A stretch of 10,435 nucleotides of DNA from an uncultured Lactobacillus sp. (GTDB lineage Bacteria; Bacillota; Bacilli; Lactobacillales; Lactobacillaceae). Where the stretch lies: the NCBI GenBank assembly GCA_946409675.1, contig CAMJXI010000029.1, forward strand, positions 1-10,435, in the 5' to 3' direction. Positions 1 to 6,406 of the stretch are shown in pieces (position 1 is the stretch's first letter; every line of letters begins with the position of its first letter). A model generated the notes under the pieces. That model saw only the letters and a program-made list of their open reading frames with translations. It ran no database searches and was not told the origin of the DNA. The position numbers and the translations under genes are program-made.

Positions 1-1
1 A

Positions 2-1228
2 CAATCAATCGAGCAAAGCTTAAGTACGTTTAGCTCACACATGGACAACATCATCAAAATCATGGACAATCTCGATGAGAACAGCCTGGTGCTCTTTGAT
101 GAATTGGGTGCCGGAACCGATCCTGAAGAGGGGGCAGCTCTTGCCATCGCCATTCTGGATGCTATTCGTAAACGTTCAAGCAAAATTGTCATTACGACCC
201 ATTACCCAAGTTTGAAACTGTACGGTTACGATCGTAAACGCACGACGAACGCAAGTATGGAATTTGACCTGAAGACCTTGTCCCCAACTTACCGTTTACA
301 AATCGGGATTCCGGGACACAGTAACGCTTTTGCGATTGTCCAACGTTTAGGAATGCGAAAGCCAGTTGTCGATGATGCTCGTTCCTTGATTAGTGAAGAC
401 GACAGCGACATCAACCAGATGATTGCTAAATTGAATTTCCAAACGAAATCAGCGACGAAAGCCCGCAGGATGTTTGAAGATAATTTGAAGCAGACCGGTG
501 AACTAAAAGATGAGCTCCAACAAGCCCTCGACGTTTACCATCAACGAGTGGATGCTCAAATGGCAGCAGCCCAAGTAAAGTCTGATGAGATTATCAAGAA
601 GGCCCAAACTAAGTCTGACAAAATCATCCGTGACCTACGTGAGGCACAGAAAAATGGCGCCAATACCGTCAAGGACGACCGCCTAATCGCCGCTAAGGGT
701 GCCTTGAATCAATTGCGTGACGATAACCTGTCTACCAACAAGGTACTTCGCCGGGAGAAGAAGAAGCACAGTGTGAAGGTCGGCGACGAGGTTAAGGTAA
801 TTAGTTACGGCCAATACGGTACGGTAATGAAGAAATTATCTGAGCATGAATTTGAGATTCAGATGGGCATGATTAAGGCCAAGATTGATGACCGCGATTT
901 GGAAAAGGTTACGGGTCAACCAAAGACCGTGACCAGAAAAATTTCGCGCAACATCTCCCATACGAGCCCATTAAGAAGGAGCTCGGCTAGTGCAACGCTT
1001 GACCTGCGCGGACAACGTTACGACGAAGCAATGGAGAATCTTGACCGTTATGTCGACGGAGCGCTTTTGTCCGGACTCGATAACGTGACCATCGTGCACG
1101 GGATCGGTACTGGAGCTATTCGCCAAGGCGTTACCCAATACTTGAAGAGCAACCGGCATGTTAAAAAATTCGGTTATGCTCCCGAAGGCGGCGGCGGTTC
1201 TGGTGCCACAATTGTGGAATTTAAATAG
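2..1228 (+). CDS. mutS2: Endonuclease MutS2, C-terminal part (5' end outside window)
   Basis: MutS2 is a cytosolic ABC-type ATPase of the MutS superfamily with a C-terminal Smr nuclease domain. In Bacillota it is linked to control of recombination and to rescue of collided ribosomes. The reading frame is open from base 2, before the first ATG at 41, and encodes QSIEQSLSTFSSHM, the ABC-signature region of MutS2, so the gene starts outside the window. Numbering from the ATG at 41: Walker B and D-loop LVLFDELGAGTDP (16-28), H-loop His54 in ITTHYPS, a long charged coiled-coil connector (about 120-240), a KOW-like stretch around VKVGDEVKVISYGQYG, then the Smr domain with LDLRG (320-324) and HGIGTG (353-358). 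About 408 residues are present out of the usual 780 or so. The C-terminus looks intact, so this is partial only because of the window edge. No strong intrinsic terminator follows. Confidence 0.96.
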   Translation, partial: QSIEQSLSTFSSHMDNIIKIMDNLDENSLVLFDELGAGTDPEEGAALAIAILDAIRKRSSKIVITTHYPSLKLYGYDRKRTTNASMEFDLKTLSPTYRLQIGIPGHSNAFAIVQRLGMRKPVVDDARSLISEDDSDINQMIAKLNFQTKSATKARRMFEDNLKQTGELKDELQQALDVYHQRVDAQMAAAQVKSDEIIKKAQTKSDKIIRDLREAQKNGANTVKDDRLIAAKGALNQLRDDNLSTNKVLRREKKKHSVKVGDEVKVISYGQYGTVMKKLSEHEFEIQMGMIKAKIDDRDLEKVTGQPKTVTRKISRNISHTSPLRRSSASATLDLRGQRYDEAMENLDRYVDGALLSGLDNVTIVHGIGTGAIRQGVTQYLKSNRHVKKFGYAPEGGGGSGATIVEFK

Positions 1229-1253
1229 TAAACATTTTACTTTACAAAAGTAA
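1227..1253. repeat. Two overlapping AT-rich inverted repeats before trxA
   Basis: AGTAAA (1227-1232) is repeated inverted as TTTACT (1236-1241). TTACTTT (1237-1243) is in turn inverted as AAAGTAA (1247-1253). The middle arm is shared, so the two hairpins would exclude each other. The second palindrome covers the proposed trxA -35 hexamer. The arms are perfect but AT-rich and no T-tract follows, so a protein-binding operator is more plausible than a terminator. That role is inferred. Confidence 0.45.
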
Positions 1254-1268
1254 GTAACGTGTTAAAAT
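1241..1268 (+). promoter_or_regulatory. Probable trxA promoter
   Basis: TTTACA (1241-1246) and TAAAAT (1263-1268) are separated by 16 bases, a reasonable housekeeping sigma-A promoter. Transcription would start near 1275 and give a short leader to the trxA start at 1301. The -35 lies inside an inverted repeat. Confidence 0.55.
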
Positions 1269-1300
1269 TATAGTTATGAAAAATAGAAGAGGTATTGATA

Positions 1301-1612
1301 ATGGTTACTGAAGTTACAGATCAAAATTTTGTCGCTGAAACCAGCGAAGGCGTTGTGATTACAGACTTTTGGGCAACTTGGTGTGGTCCATGTAAGATGC
1401 AATCTCCAATTCTTGATAGTTTAGCTGAGGAAATGGACGAAGTTAAGTTTGTCAAAATGGACGTGGATGAAAATCCAGAAACTCCACAAGGTTTTGGCAT
1501 TATGGCCATTCCTACTTTATTGATTAAGAAAGATGGCGAAGTAGTCGACAAGTTAGTTGGCTACACTCCAAAAGAAAAATTAGCACAAATCTTACAATCA
1601 TACGCTGACTAG
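1301..1612 (+). CDS. trxA: Thioredoxin
   Basis: Small cytosolic dithiol oxidoreductase, kept reduced by thioredoxin reductase. It donates electrons to ribonucleotide reductase and repairs oxidised protein thiols. The product is 103 residues, the normal thioredoxin length. The active site is WCGPC with Cys28 and Cys31, preceded by the usual FWATW stretch. The cis-proline is Pro71 in AIPT, and the C-terminal GYTPKEKL matches the end of the fold. I start at ATG 1301 because AGAGG (1288-1292) lies 8 bases upstream. A TTG at 1295 would sit only 2 bases from it. The gene follows mutS2 on the same strand but has its own likely promoter and ends at a strong hairpin (1631-1662), so it is probably monocistronic or nearly so. 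Confidence 0.97.
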   Translation: MVTEVTDQNFVAETSEGVVITDFWATWCGPCKMQSPILDSLAEEMDEVKFVKMDVDENPETPQGFGIMAIPTLLIKKDGEVVDKLVGYTPKEKLAQILQSYAD

Positions 1613-1630
1613 TAAAATGCTTGGCAAAAT

Positions 1631-1662
1631 AAAAAATCCTTCAAATTTTTGAAGGATTTTTT
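1631..1662. terminator. Bidirectional terminator between trxA and yslB
   Basis: The left arm AAAAAATCCTTC and right arm GAAGGATTTTTT form a perfect stem with A and T flanks, giving a U-tract in either direction. It serves trxA (plus) and the convergent yslB-type gene (minus). The right arm reaches the first base of the yslB stop codon (TAA, 1662-1664 on the minus strand), so the minus-strand hairpin begins right at the end of translation. Confidence 0.88.
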
Positions 1663-2063
1663 TATTCTGCTAGTTTAGCTGTAATGGTGACTGTTTGTTT
1701 TTTGGAATCGGTCGTGGCGATTGCTTCGGCCGCCTTGCCAGTGGAAAGCTTGATTGTTTCGGCAATCACACCGGCTTCAAGCGAGAACTCGGTTGAATTG
1801 GCGTTTAAACGGTCGGCTACGACGTTTCCACTTAACAAATATGAATATACTCCTTTGTGCTCCTTAATCAGCTCTAATTGGCCAAAATTGGCGTTTTCAA
1901 AGAAGGATGATAAATCACTTAAGGCGTCTAGTTGGAACTGGTGGCTAATTTTTTTGCCCGCCCAGTAGAGAATATCACTGTTGTCTTCGCCGAGAATTGT
2001 AGGTAACAAGAAGTCCCGGTATAGTTGGTTCATGAAATATGCTGTTTCGTTTGTGTTTGGCAA
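1662..2063 (-). CDS. yslB: YslB-family (DUF2507) protein, function unknown
   Basis: A 133-residue soluble protein without signal peptide or membrane segment. Its pattern matches what I recall of Bacillus subtilis YslB: an N-terminal helix with YRDFLLPTILGED (15-27), then ILYWAGKKI, a FFENANFGQL segment, a VADRLN step and SLEAGVIAETI near residues 93-105. The family has no established biochemical function. I know of no catalytic motif and see none. The start is TTG at 2063, supported by GGAGAA (2071-2076) 7 bases upstream. The first ATG is ten codons further in and would remove the N-terminal extension normal for the family. The gene runs convergent to trxA and divergent from murI, so it stands alone among plus-strand neighbours. 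Lack of recognisable function is the main uncertainty; family assignment is fairly firm. Confidence 0.85.
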   Translation of the reverse strand: MPNTNETAYFMNQLYRDFLLPTILGEDNSDILYWAGKKISHQFQLDALSDLSSFFENANFGQLELIKEHKGVYSYLLSGNVVADRLNANSTEFSLEAGVIAETIKLSTGKAAEAIATTDSKKQTVTITAKLAE

Positions 2064-2070
2064 TCTTATC

Positions 2071-2076
2071 TTCTCC
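2071..2076 (-). promoter_or_regulatory. Ribosome binding site deciding the TTG start of yslB
   Basis: On the minus strand GGAGAA lies 7 bases before TTG at 2063. No comparable site precedes the internal ATG at 2033, so this site decides the start. Confidence 0.6.
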
Positions 2077-2092
2077 GTTTCGAATATACAAC

Positions 2093-2121
2093 TTGATATT
2101 TTACTCTAAAACTAAGACAAT
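2093..2121 (+). promoter_or_regulatory. Possible murI promoter in the yslB-murI divergent spacer
   Basis: TTGATA (2093-2098) matches five of six bases of a -35 box. It is followed after 17 bases by GACAAT (2116-2121), which matches four of six of a -10. Transcription would start near 2128, about 25 bases before murI. A yslB promoter must lie in the same 89-bp spacer on the other strand, but I could not pick one with confidence. Confidence 0.42.
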
Positions 2122-2143
2122 TAAAAATAGAAAAAATGAAACC

Positions 2144-2149
2144 GGTGAT
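2144..2149 (+). promoter_or_regulatory. Unusual ribosome binding site of murI (GGTGAT)
   Basis: No GGAGG core precedes murI. GGTGAT, three bases before the GTG start, is complementary to the part of the 16S rRNA tail next to the core (the full complement runs AAGGAGGTGATC). Its register puts the ribosome at a normal distance from the start. This supports GTG 2153 as the start. Confidence 0.45.
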
Positions 2150-2152
2150 AAT

Positions 2153-2947
2153 GTGGATAATAGATCAATTGGCTTACTTGACTCAGGCTTGGGTGGCTTA
2201 ACCGTCCTCGAAAAAATTGCAGATAGAATGCCAGAAGAAAATACAGTCTTTATTGCGGATCAGGCGCGCTTACCCTATGGTGACCGCCCCGATGCCGAAA
2301 TCAAACTTTTTACAAGACAACTCGTCGACTTTTTGTTAGCCAAGGATGTCAAAGTAATTATTTTTGCATGCAATACAGCCACAGCAATTGCGATGGAAGA
2401 CATGCGCTCAGAGATTGAGGTGCCTATCATTGGCGTGATTCAATCTGGTAGCTTGGCCGCTAGTCGCGTGACTAAGAACCGTAAAATTGGGGTAATCTCG
2501 ACCCAGGCAACTGCTAAATCACACGCCTACCAGCGCGAAATCGCCCAACGACTCGAAAACGACGTTGAAGTCTTGGAAGTACCAACACCAAAACTCGTGC
2601 CGCTAATCGAAGGCGACGAGGAACTTTTGGCAGACAATCCTGCCCTCAAGGAAAGCATAGCTCCAATCGTCAACTCAGATATCGATACGTTAATCCTTGG
2701 TTGCACGCACTATCCTTTGATTGAAAAACAAATCGAGCAAAATCTCGCAGATGACGTCTTGATTATTGACCCGGCTAATCAAGTGGCCAATTACACGCAA
2801 GCGTTACTCGAACAAAGAGACCTTTTAACGGATTCAAAAGAAGTAACACGTGAATATTACACGACCGGGGATGCAGCGCATTTCTCAGCTGTAGTAAGTA
2901 AGTTGTTAGGTGCCAATATTACAGCAGGGCACGCGGTCGTAGATTAA
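2153..2947 (+). CDS. murI: Glutamate racemase
   Basis: Interconverts L- and D-glutamate in the cytosol, without a cofactor, to supply D-Glu for the peptidoglycan stem peptide. It is essential in most bacteria. From the GTG start the product is 264 residues, the family length. The N-terminal IGLLDSGLGGLTV carries Asp10 and Ser11. The two catalytic cysteines are Cys73 in FACNTATA and Cys184 in LGCTHYPL, one per half of the pseudo-symmetric fold. PYGDR (41-45) is also present. The frame is open further upstream to 2039, but that stretch overlaps the yslB start and encodes an unrelated N-terminus, so GTG 2153 was chosen. No ATG in frame lies near; ATGs at 2136 and 2151 are out of frame. rdgB follows after 24 bases, suggesting one transcript. 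Confidence 0.96.
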   Translation: MDNRSIGLLDSGLGGLTVLEKIADRMPEENTVFIADQARLPYGDRPDAEIKLFTRQLVDFLLAKDVKVIIFACNTATAIAMEDMRSEIEVPIIGVIQSGSLAASRVTKNRKIGVISTQATAKSHAYQREIAQRLENDVEVLEVPTPKLVPLIEGDEELLADNPALKESIAPIVNSDIDTLILGCTHYPLIEKQIEQNLADDVLIIDPANQVANYTQALLEQRDLLTDSKEVTREYYTTGDAAHFSAVVSKLLGANITAGHAVVD

Positions 2948-2971
2948 CTTTAAACTTGATGGAGATTTTTG

Positions 2972-3580
2972 ATGAAGAAAATTTTGTTTGCGACCAATAA
3001 CCAAAATAAGGTCAAGGAGTTGCGGGAAACCCTAGCCAAGATGGGGTTTGAATTACTGACTAACCGCGATTTAGACAACCCACCAGAAGTCGTTGAAAAC
3101 GGCCGGACCTTTGAAGACAATGCTGTCCTAAAGGCTCACGCCCTTGCGACCTATTCAAATTTACCAACAATTGCCGACGATTCTGGCTTGATGGTCGATA
3201 AACTGAACGGCCAACCTGGTGTACGTTCTGCACGCTATGCAGGCGACCACAACGATGCTCGCAACAATGCAAAGCTTTTAGCGGAACTGGGTGGGGTGCC
3301 TACCGAAAAGAGAACGGCGACATTCTATTCGACCATCGTAGTTAGTTATCCGGGTAAGTTTGACCAGGATTTAATCGTGACCGGTAGCACCGATGGTGTG
3401 ATTACGACGATTCCGCAAGGTGAAAACGAATTTGGTTATGATCCTTTGTTTTACATCCCGGAGAAGAAGAAGACTTATGCCGAGATGACAGTTGCTGAGA
3501 AAAATGAGATTAGCCACCGGGGCAAGGCACTCAAGCAGATTACTGCGCTGTTGCCAGGTTGGTTAGAAAGTGTAGAGTAA
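2972..3580 (+). CDS. rdgB: XTP/dITP pyrophosphatase (Ham1/RdgB family)
   Basis: Hydrolyses non-canonical purine nucleoside triphosphates (ITP, dITP, XTP) to monophosphate and pyrophosphate, clearing deaminated purines before they enter DNA or RNA. Acts in the cytosol and needs a divalent metal. The 202-residue product shows the substrate loop ATNNQNKVKE (7-16), FEDNA with Glu48, the catalytic IADDSGL with Asp69/Asp70, the following GVRSARYAG, FGYDP (154-158) and SHRGKAL (181-187). Start is ATG 2972, with GGAG (2961-2964) 7 bases upstream; a TTG directly before it at 2969 is less likely. It lies 24 bases after murI, and its stop codon shares a base with the start of yfcE (TAATG), pointing to translational coupling. 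The rdgB-yfcE pairing matches Bacillus ysnA-ysnB. Confidence 0.96.
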   Translation: MKKILFATNNQNKVKELRETLAKMGFELLTNRDLDNPPEVVENGRTFEDNAVLKAHALATYSNLPTIADDSGLMVDKLNGQPGVRSARYAGDHNDARNNAKLLAELGGVPTEKRTATFYSTIVVSYPGKFDQDLIVTGSTDGVITTIPQGENEFGYDPLFYIPEKKKTYAEMTVAEKNEISHRGKALKQITALLPGWLESVE

Positions 3581-4101
3581 TGGCTAAAATTTTAGTTGTT
3601 AGTGATTCACACCAAGACAATGCAATCTTACAGACTTTGGTGGACGAATACCAAGACAAAGTCGATTTGATGATTCACACGGGCGACTCAGAGTTGGAAG
3701 AAAACGACCCACTCGTCCAAAAATTTGCGTTGGTGACCGGTAACATGGACTATGGTACCAACTTTCCGGTTTCGGTCGAACTAACGGCCGGACCAGACAA
3801 GATTTTCGTGACCCACGGCCACTTAGCTAACGTTAATTTCGAGCTCAACACGATTATGCTTCAAGGAAAACAAGCGGATGCGGACATGATTTTTTACGGA
3901 CACACGCACCAACTTTATGTGACTGTTGAAGACGGCATCTTACTCTTAAATCCCGGCTCAATCAGCTTTCCGCGTGGCCAATACGCCAAGCTCGGCGGGA
4001 CTTTTGCCATCGTGGAAAATAGTCCCGAACGCTTTACCGTGCAGTATTACACCAGAGACTTGAAACCGGTTAAAGAGTTGACCTTTAGTTTCAAAAGATA
4101 A
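3580..4101 (+). CDS. yfcE: YfcE/MJ0936-family metallophosphoesterase
   Basis: Cytosolic calcineurin-like phosphoesterase of 173 residues. Family members hydrolyse phosphodiesters in vitro with Mn2+ or similar metals; the natural substrate is not established. All metal-ligand motifs are present: SDSH with Asp9 and His11, GDSE with Asp36, GNMD with Asn55, THGH (78-81) with His79 and His81, and GHTH with His108 and His110, followed by LNPGS. The start is ATG 3580, overlapping the rdgB stop by one base. The open frame extends seven codons upstream inside rdgB, but the overlap start gives the typical MAKILVVSDSH N-terminus. Only a weak AGAAAG-like site precedes it, so translation probably depends on ribosomes ending rdgB. 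No clear terminator is visible downstream. Confidence 0.94.
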   Translation: MAKILVVSDSHQDNAILQTLVDEYQDKVDLMIHTGDSELEENDPLVQKFALVTGNMDYGTNFPVSVELTAGPDKIFVTHGHLANVNFELNTIMLQGKQADADMIFYGHTHQLYVTVEDGILLLNPGSISFPRGQYAKLGGTFAIVENSPERFTVQYYTRDLKPVKELTFSFKR

Positions 4102-4136
4102 ACCAGAAAAAACATTAATTAAAAATCGATTAGAAA

Positions 4137-4165
4137 TTGCTAGTCAGAAATAATAATGCTATTCT
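4137..4165 (+). promoter_or_regulatory. Promoter of the ytxG-ytxH pair
   Basis: TTGCTA (4137-4142) and TATTCT (4160-4165) are spaced 17 bases apart. A TG at 4157-4158 one base before the -10 gives an extended -10 element. The expected start near 4172 leaves about 25 bases before the ytxG start codon. It is a sigma-A type site. No second sigma-factor signature is evident. Confidence 0.6.
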
Positions 4166-4184
4166 GTATTTATTAGTAAAGTAC

Positions 4185-4190
4185 GGAGGA
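4185..4190 (+). promoter_or_regulatory. Ribosome binding site deciding the ytxG start
   Basis: GGAGGA ends immediately before an ATG at 4191, too close to use, but lies 6 bases from the ATG at 4197. This picks 4197 as the start. Confidence 0.75.
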
Positions 4191-4196
4191 ATGAAA

Positions 4197-4619
4197 ATGG
4201 ATATTACATATGGAGAATTAGCCGGCCTTATCGCGGCAGGAGCATTTTTGATTTTTGTACTATTTCTGATTCCAGTTCTTTTAAAAGTCGCTAAGACGAT
4301 GAAAGAAGTGAGCGGAGTAGTTTCAACAGCTAACTCAACAATTGCAACTGTCACCGATGACGTTAGCGCACTTTCAGAACAAGTTGAAGGACTTCTTGTT
4401 AAGACCAACACACTCTTAAATGATGTGAATGGCAAAGTAGCAACCATCGACCCAGTGTTCGTGGCAGCTGCTGATTTAGGCCAAAGCGTTTCTGATGTGA
4501 ATAACAGCACCAAGAATATTGTCAGCCGGGTTTCAGATTTGAGTGGTAAGACCTCTAAAGCTGGAATGGCTGCAAGTATTCTCAGCAAATTGCATTCCAA
4601 GAAAAAGTCGGAAGATTAG
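4197..4619 (+). CDS. ytxG: DUF948 membrane protein (YtxG-like)
   Basis: A 140-residue protein with one N-terminal membrane segment (about residues 8-31, from LAGLIAAG to VLLKV). A long region of polar residues with spaced hydrophobics follows (VSTANSTIATVTDDVSAL and similar), as in extended helical or coiled-coil domains, and it ends in a Lys-rich tail. This is the architecture of DUF948 proteins such as Bacillus subtilis YtxG, which are general-stress or envelope-associated with no known biochemical activity. Topology cannot be fixed from sequence; the Lys following the segment suggests a cytosolic C-terminal part, which is inferred. It is followed after 40 bases by ytxH, with no promoter or terminator seen between them, so they are probably co-transcribed. 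The symbol rests on family and neighbourhood resemblance to Bacillus. Confidence 0.87.
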   Translation: MDITYGELAGLIAAGAFLIFVLFLIPVLLKVAKTMKEVSGVVSTANSTIATVTDDVSALSEQVEGLLVKTNTLLNDVNGKVATIDPVFVAAADLGQSVSDVNNSTKNIVSRVSDLSGKTSKAGMAASILSKLHSKKKSED

Positions 4620-4659
4620 GTTTTAAAAACTATAGTCATAACCATATAGGAGGATCAAG

Positions 4660-5058
4660 ATGTCAAAAGTAACCAGTTTTATTTTAGGAAGTATTGTTGG
4701 TGCAGCAGCTGCATTAGTTGCAACTAGTCTCTTAGCTCCAGATACTGTTGAAGAATTGACAAGCAACATCAAATCAAAATCCAATGAATTAAAAGACAAA
4801 GCAGCTGATCTTAAGGATAAAGCTGAAGACAAAGTTTCTGATAACGATGTTTTGGACAACTTGAAAACTAAGTTTGATAACTCAACAGACTTAATCAAGA
4901 GCCAACTTCAATCATTACCAAAACAAGCTGTGAATGATGATTCAGAATTAACAGACTTTGACGATATCGTCATTGACGACACTGAAGCATTTGGTAAGAA
5001 CGAAGCTAAAAATGACGAAGTCCTTGATGACTTAATCGACGGCGAAGACGAAAAATAA
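4660..5058 (+). CDS. ytxH: YtxH-domain protein (putative envelope/stress protein)
   Basis: A 132-residue protein with a short Ala/Gly-rich membrane segment at 6-26 (ILGSIVGAAAALVATSLLAP), the hallmark of the YtxH domain. After this come amphipathic repeats rich in Lys, Asp and Glu (KDKAADLKDKAEDKV, about 45-60) that would form a charged helix, then a strongly acidic C-terminus (DDIVIDDTEAF and onward). Family function is unknown; homologues are often stress-induced and encoded beside DUF948 proteins. The start is set by AGGAGG (4648-4653) 6 bases before ATG 4660. It is likely the second gene of the ytxG transcript, which ends at the hairpin 5103-5137. Low sequence complexity after residue 40 makes distant homology hard to judge. 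Confidence 0.88.
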   Translation: MSKVTSFILGSIVGAAAALVATSLLAPDTVEELTSNIKSKSNELKDKAADLKDKAEDKVSDNDVLDNLKTKFDNSTDLIKSQLQSLPKQAVNDDSELTDFDDIVIDDTEAFGKNEAKNDEVLDDLIDGEDEK

Positions 5059-5102
5059 GTTAAATTGTAAATTTAGAAATAGTAATTTTACAGCAATAAT
5101 AC

Positions 5103-5137
5103 AAAAGGCCAATTGACATGACGTCAATTGGCCTTTT
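5103..5137. terminator. Bidirectional terminator between ytxH and pepQ
   Basis: AAAAGGCCAATTGAC (5103-5117) and GTCAATTGGCCTTTT (5123-5137) form a perfect 15-bp stem with a 5-base loop. The ends supply T-runs on both strands. It sits 44 bases after ytxH and 10 bases after the pepQ stop (minus strand), so it serves both converging genes. Confidence 0.93.
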
Positions 5138-5147
5138 CGTTTGTCGA

Positions 5148-6251
5148 TTATGACAAAGGAATGGTTAATAATTCTTTTGGTGTATGAGTAAATGGTACGA
5201 AGCCATCTTTAGTCATGTGACCACAGTCTTCAATTCTGACACCGGCAACGCCTGGAATGTAGATTCCTGGTTCAACACTGAAACACATACCAGGTTGTAA
5301 TTCCATGTTGTTACCTTCCATGATTGAAGGGAATTCGTGGGTTGATTTACCAATACCATGGCCTAAACGGTGGATGAAGAATTCGCCGTAACCAGCCTTA
5401 GTGATGATATCACGGGCGATTTTGTCGAGTTCAGCAGCAGTCATGCCAGGTTTTGCTTTGTCCATTGCAGTTACGTTAGCTTCAAGACAAACTTTGAAAA
5501 TGTCTTGGGCTTTTTCACTTGGAGTACCATAAGCAATAGTTCTAGTAGCATCACTCATGTAACCGTCTTTGACTGTCCCTAAATCAAACAAGACTAATTC
5601 GTTTGGTTCAACGAGGTCAAGTGATGGACCACCATGTGGGTTAGCAGCGTTAGCGCCAGCTTGGACGATCGTTGAGAAACTCATTTCCATGACGCCATGT
5701 TTCTTAAGGGCGTATTCGATTTGGCCCATGATGTCACGTTCAGAAACACCAGTCTTCACTGCAGCAAAAGCTTGTTGGAAGGCGAAGTCAGCATCGGCAC
5801 CAGCTTGGTTCATGATTTCGATTTCTGCGTCAGATTTATAAAGGCGTGTTTGTTCGATAAAACGAGAAGCATCTTGGGTCATGCCAACTGTTGGGAAGAA
5901 TGTTTTGATAGCTTGGTAACGAATAACCGAAAGATTATCTTTCTCAATTGCCCAGTTTTCGAAATTTTTTGTTCGTGCTTTGATTTTTTCTGCTATAATT
6001 GCAAATGGATTCTCATGATCAAGATACCCGTAAACATCGTATTCAAAACCAGAAGCTTTTGCTTCTTCGACGTTTAATTGTGGTGCAAATAAAAATGGGT
6101 CGGCGTCCTTGAAAACGAAGAGTGCAAGCACACGTTCTTCTGGGTCAGAACCGTAACCACTAAAATAATTCACATTGATAGGGTCGCTAATGTAAGCTAC
6201 ATCCGTGTTTGTGTCTTGAAGCCATTTTTGTAATTTTGCTAGTTGTGACAT
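5148..6251 (-). CDS. pepQ: Xaa-Pro dipeptidase (prolidase), family M24B
   Basis: Cytosolic metallopeptidase that splits dipeptides with C-terminal proline, the last step in using proline-rich peptides such as those from casein. The product is 367 residues, the length of lactobacillar PepQ. It has an N-terminal creatinase-like domain (about 1-130) and a pita-bread catalytic domain. All five metal ligands are present: Asp223 in LFDLG, Asp234 in SDATR, His298 in HRLGHGIG, Glu327 in VEPGIY and Glu341 in RIEDCG. The start ATG (6249-6251) has AGAAGG (6261-6266) 9 bases upstream. It is divergent from ccpA and shares a 155-bp control region that holds a cre site, an arrangement known in several lactobacilli. 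It ends at a bidirectional terminator facing ytxH. Confidence 0.97.
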   Translation of the reverse strand: MSQLAKLQKWLQDTNTDVAYISDPINVNYFSGYGSDPEERVLALFVFKDADPFLFAPQLNVEEAKASGFEYDVYGYLDHENPFAIIAEKIKARTKNFENWAIEKDNLSVIRYQAIKTFFPTVGMTQDASRFIEQTRLYKSDAEIEIMNQAGADADFAFQQAFAAVKTGVSERDIMGQIEYALKKHGVMEMSFSTIVQAGANAANPHGGPSLDLVEPNELVLFDLGTVKDGYMSDATRTIAYGTPSEKAQDIFKVCLEANVTAMDKAKPGMTAAELDKIARDIITKAGYGEFFIHRLGHGIGKSTHEFPSIMEGNNMELQPGMCFSVEPGIYIPGVAGVRIEDCGHMTKDGFVPFTHTPKELLTIPLS

Positions 6252-6283
6252 ATCAAAAAACCTTCTTTTCTATTAATATTAAA

Positions 6284-6315
6284 ATTATATCATAATGTTC
6301 TAACATAAGATTCAA
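6284..6315 (-). promoter_or_regulatory. pepQ promoter with extended -10
   Basis: On the minus strand TATAAT (6284-6289) is a perfect -10, with TG one base upstream (6291-6292), forming an extended -10. The best -35-like hexamer, TTGAAT (6310-6315), is 20 bases away, longer than ideal, which the extended -10 may offset. A small inverted repeat, ATGTT-AACAT (6295-6306), lies between the two. Transcription would start near 6277. Confidence 0.65.
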
Positions 6316-6334
6316 GAAATTAGCCAGTATTGGT

Positions 6335-6349
6335 TAGTAACCGCTTGCA
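6335..6349. promoter_or_regulatory. cre site (CcpA operator) between pepQ and ccpA
   Basis: TAGTAACCGCTTGCA matches the 15-base cre pattern WTGNAANCGNWNNCW at every fixed position except the second base (A for T). The central CG and flanking AA and C are intact. It overlaps the first five bases of the ccpA -35 box and lies about 45 bases upstream of the pepQ -10. CcpA bound here would be expected to repress its own gene, and could influence pepQ. A cre in this spacer has been described in other lactobacilli; its function here is inferred. Confidence 0.72.
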
Positions 6350-6373
6350 AAAAGAGTCGTTTTTTGGTATTTT
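6345..6373 (+). promoter_or_regulatory. ccpA promoter
   Basis: TTGCAA (6345-6350) and TATTTT (6368-6373) are 17 bases apart. Transcription would start near 6380, leaving a leader of about 26 bases with GGAG (6397-6400) 6 bases before the ATG. The -35 overlaps the cre site. Confidence 0.62.
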
Positions 6374-6406
6374 TAATTAGATAGATGATGGGAAGCGGAG
6401 TGTATT

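Noticed and set aside
41..43. ATG at 41 as the start of mutS2
   Set aside because: The frame is open upstream and encodes the MutS2 signature QSIEQSLSTFSSHM across this ATG, so it is an internal methionine of a gene cut by the window edge.
2039..2152. Longer murI start at 2039
   Set aside because: It would add 38 residues unlike any glutamate racemase, lacks a ribosome binding site and overlaps the start of yslB.
4102..4136. Terminator after yfcE
   Set aside because: The stretch is AT-rich but has no stem of useful length followed by a T-run, so read-through into ytxG cannot be excluded.
4130..4600. 156-residue open frame on the minus strand over ytxG
   Set aside because: Antisense to ytxG, which has a strong promoter, ribosome binding site and a recognisable family. 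The antisense product shows no domain I recognise.
6295..6306. ATGTT-AACAT inverted repeat between the pepQ -35 and -10 as an operator
   Set aside because: Arms of only five AT-rich bases are expected by chance in such a spacer, and no regulator pattern fits. It is mentioned only in the promoter entry.
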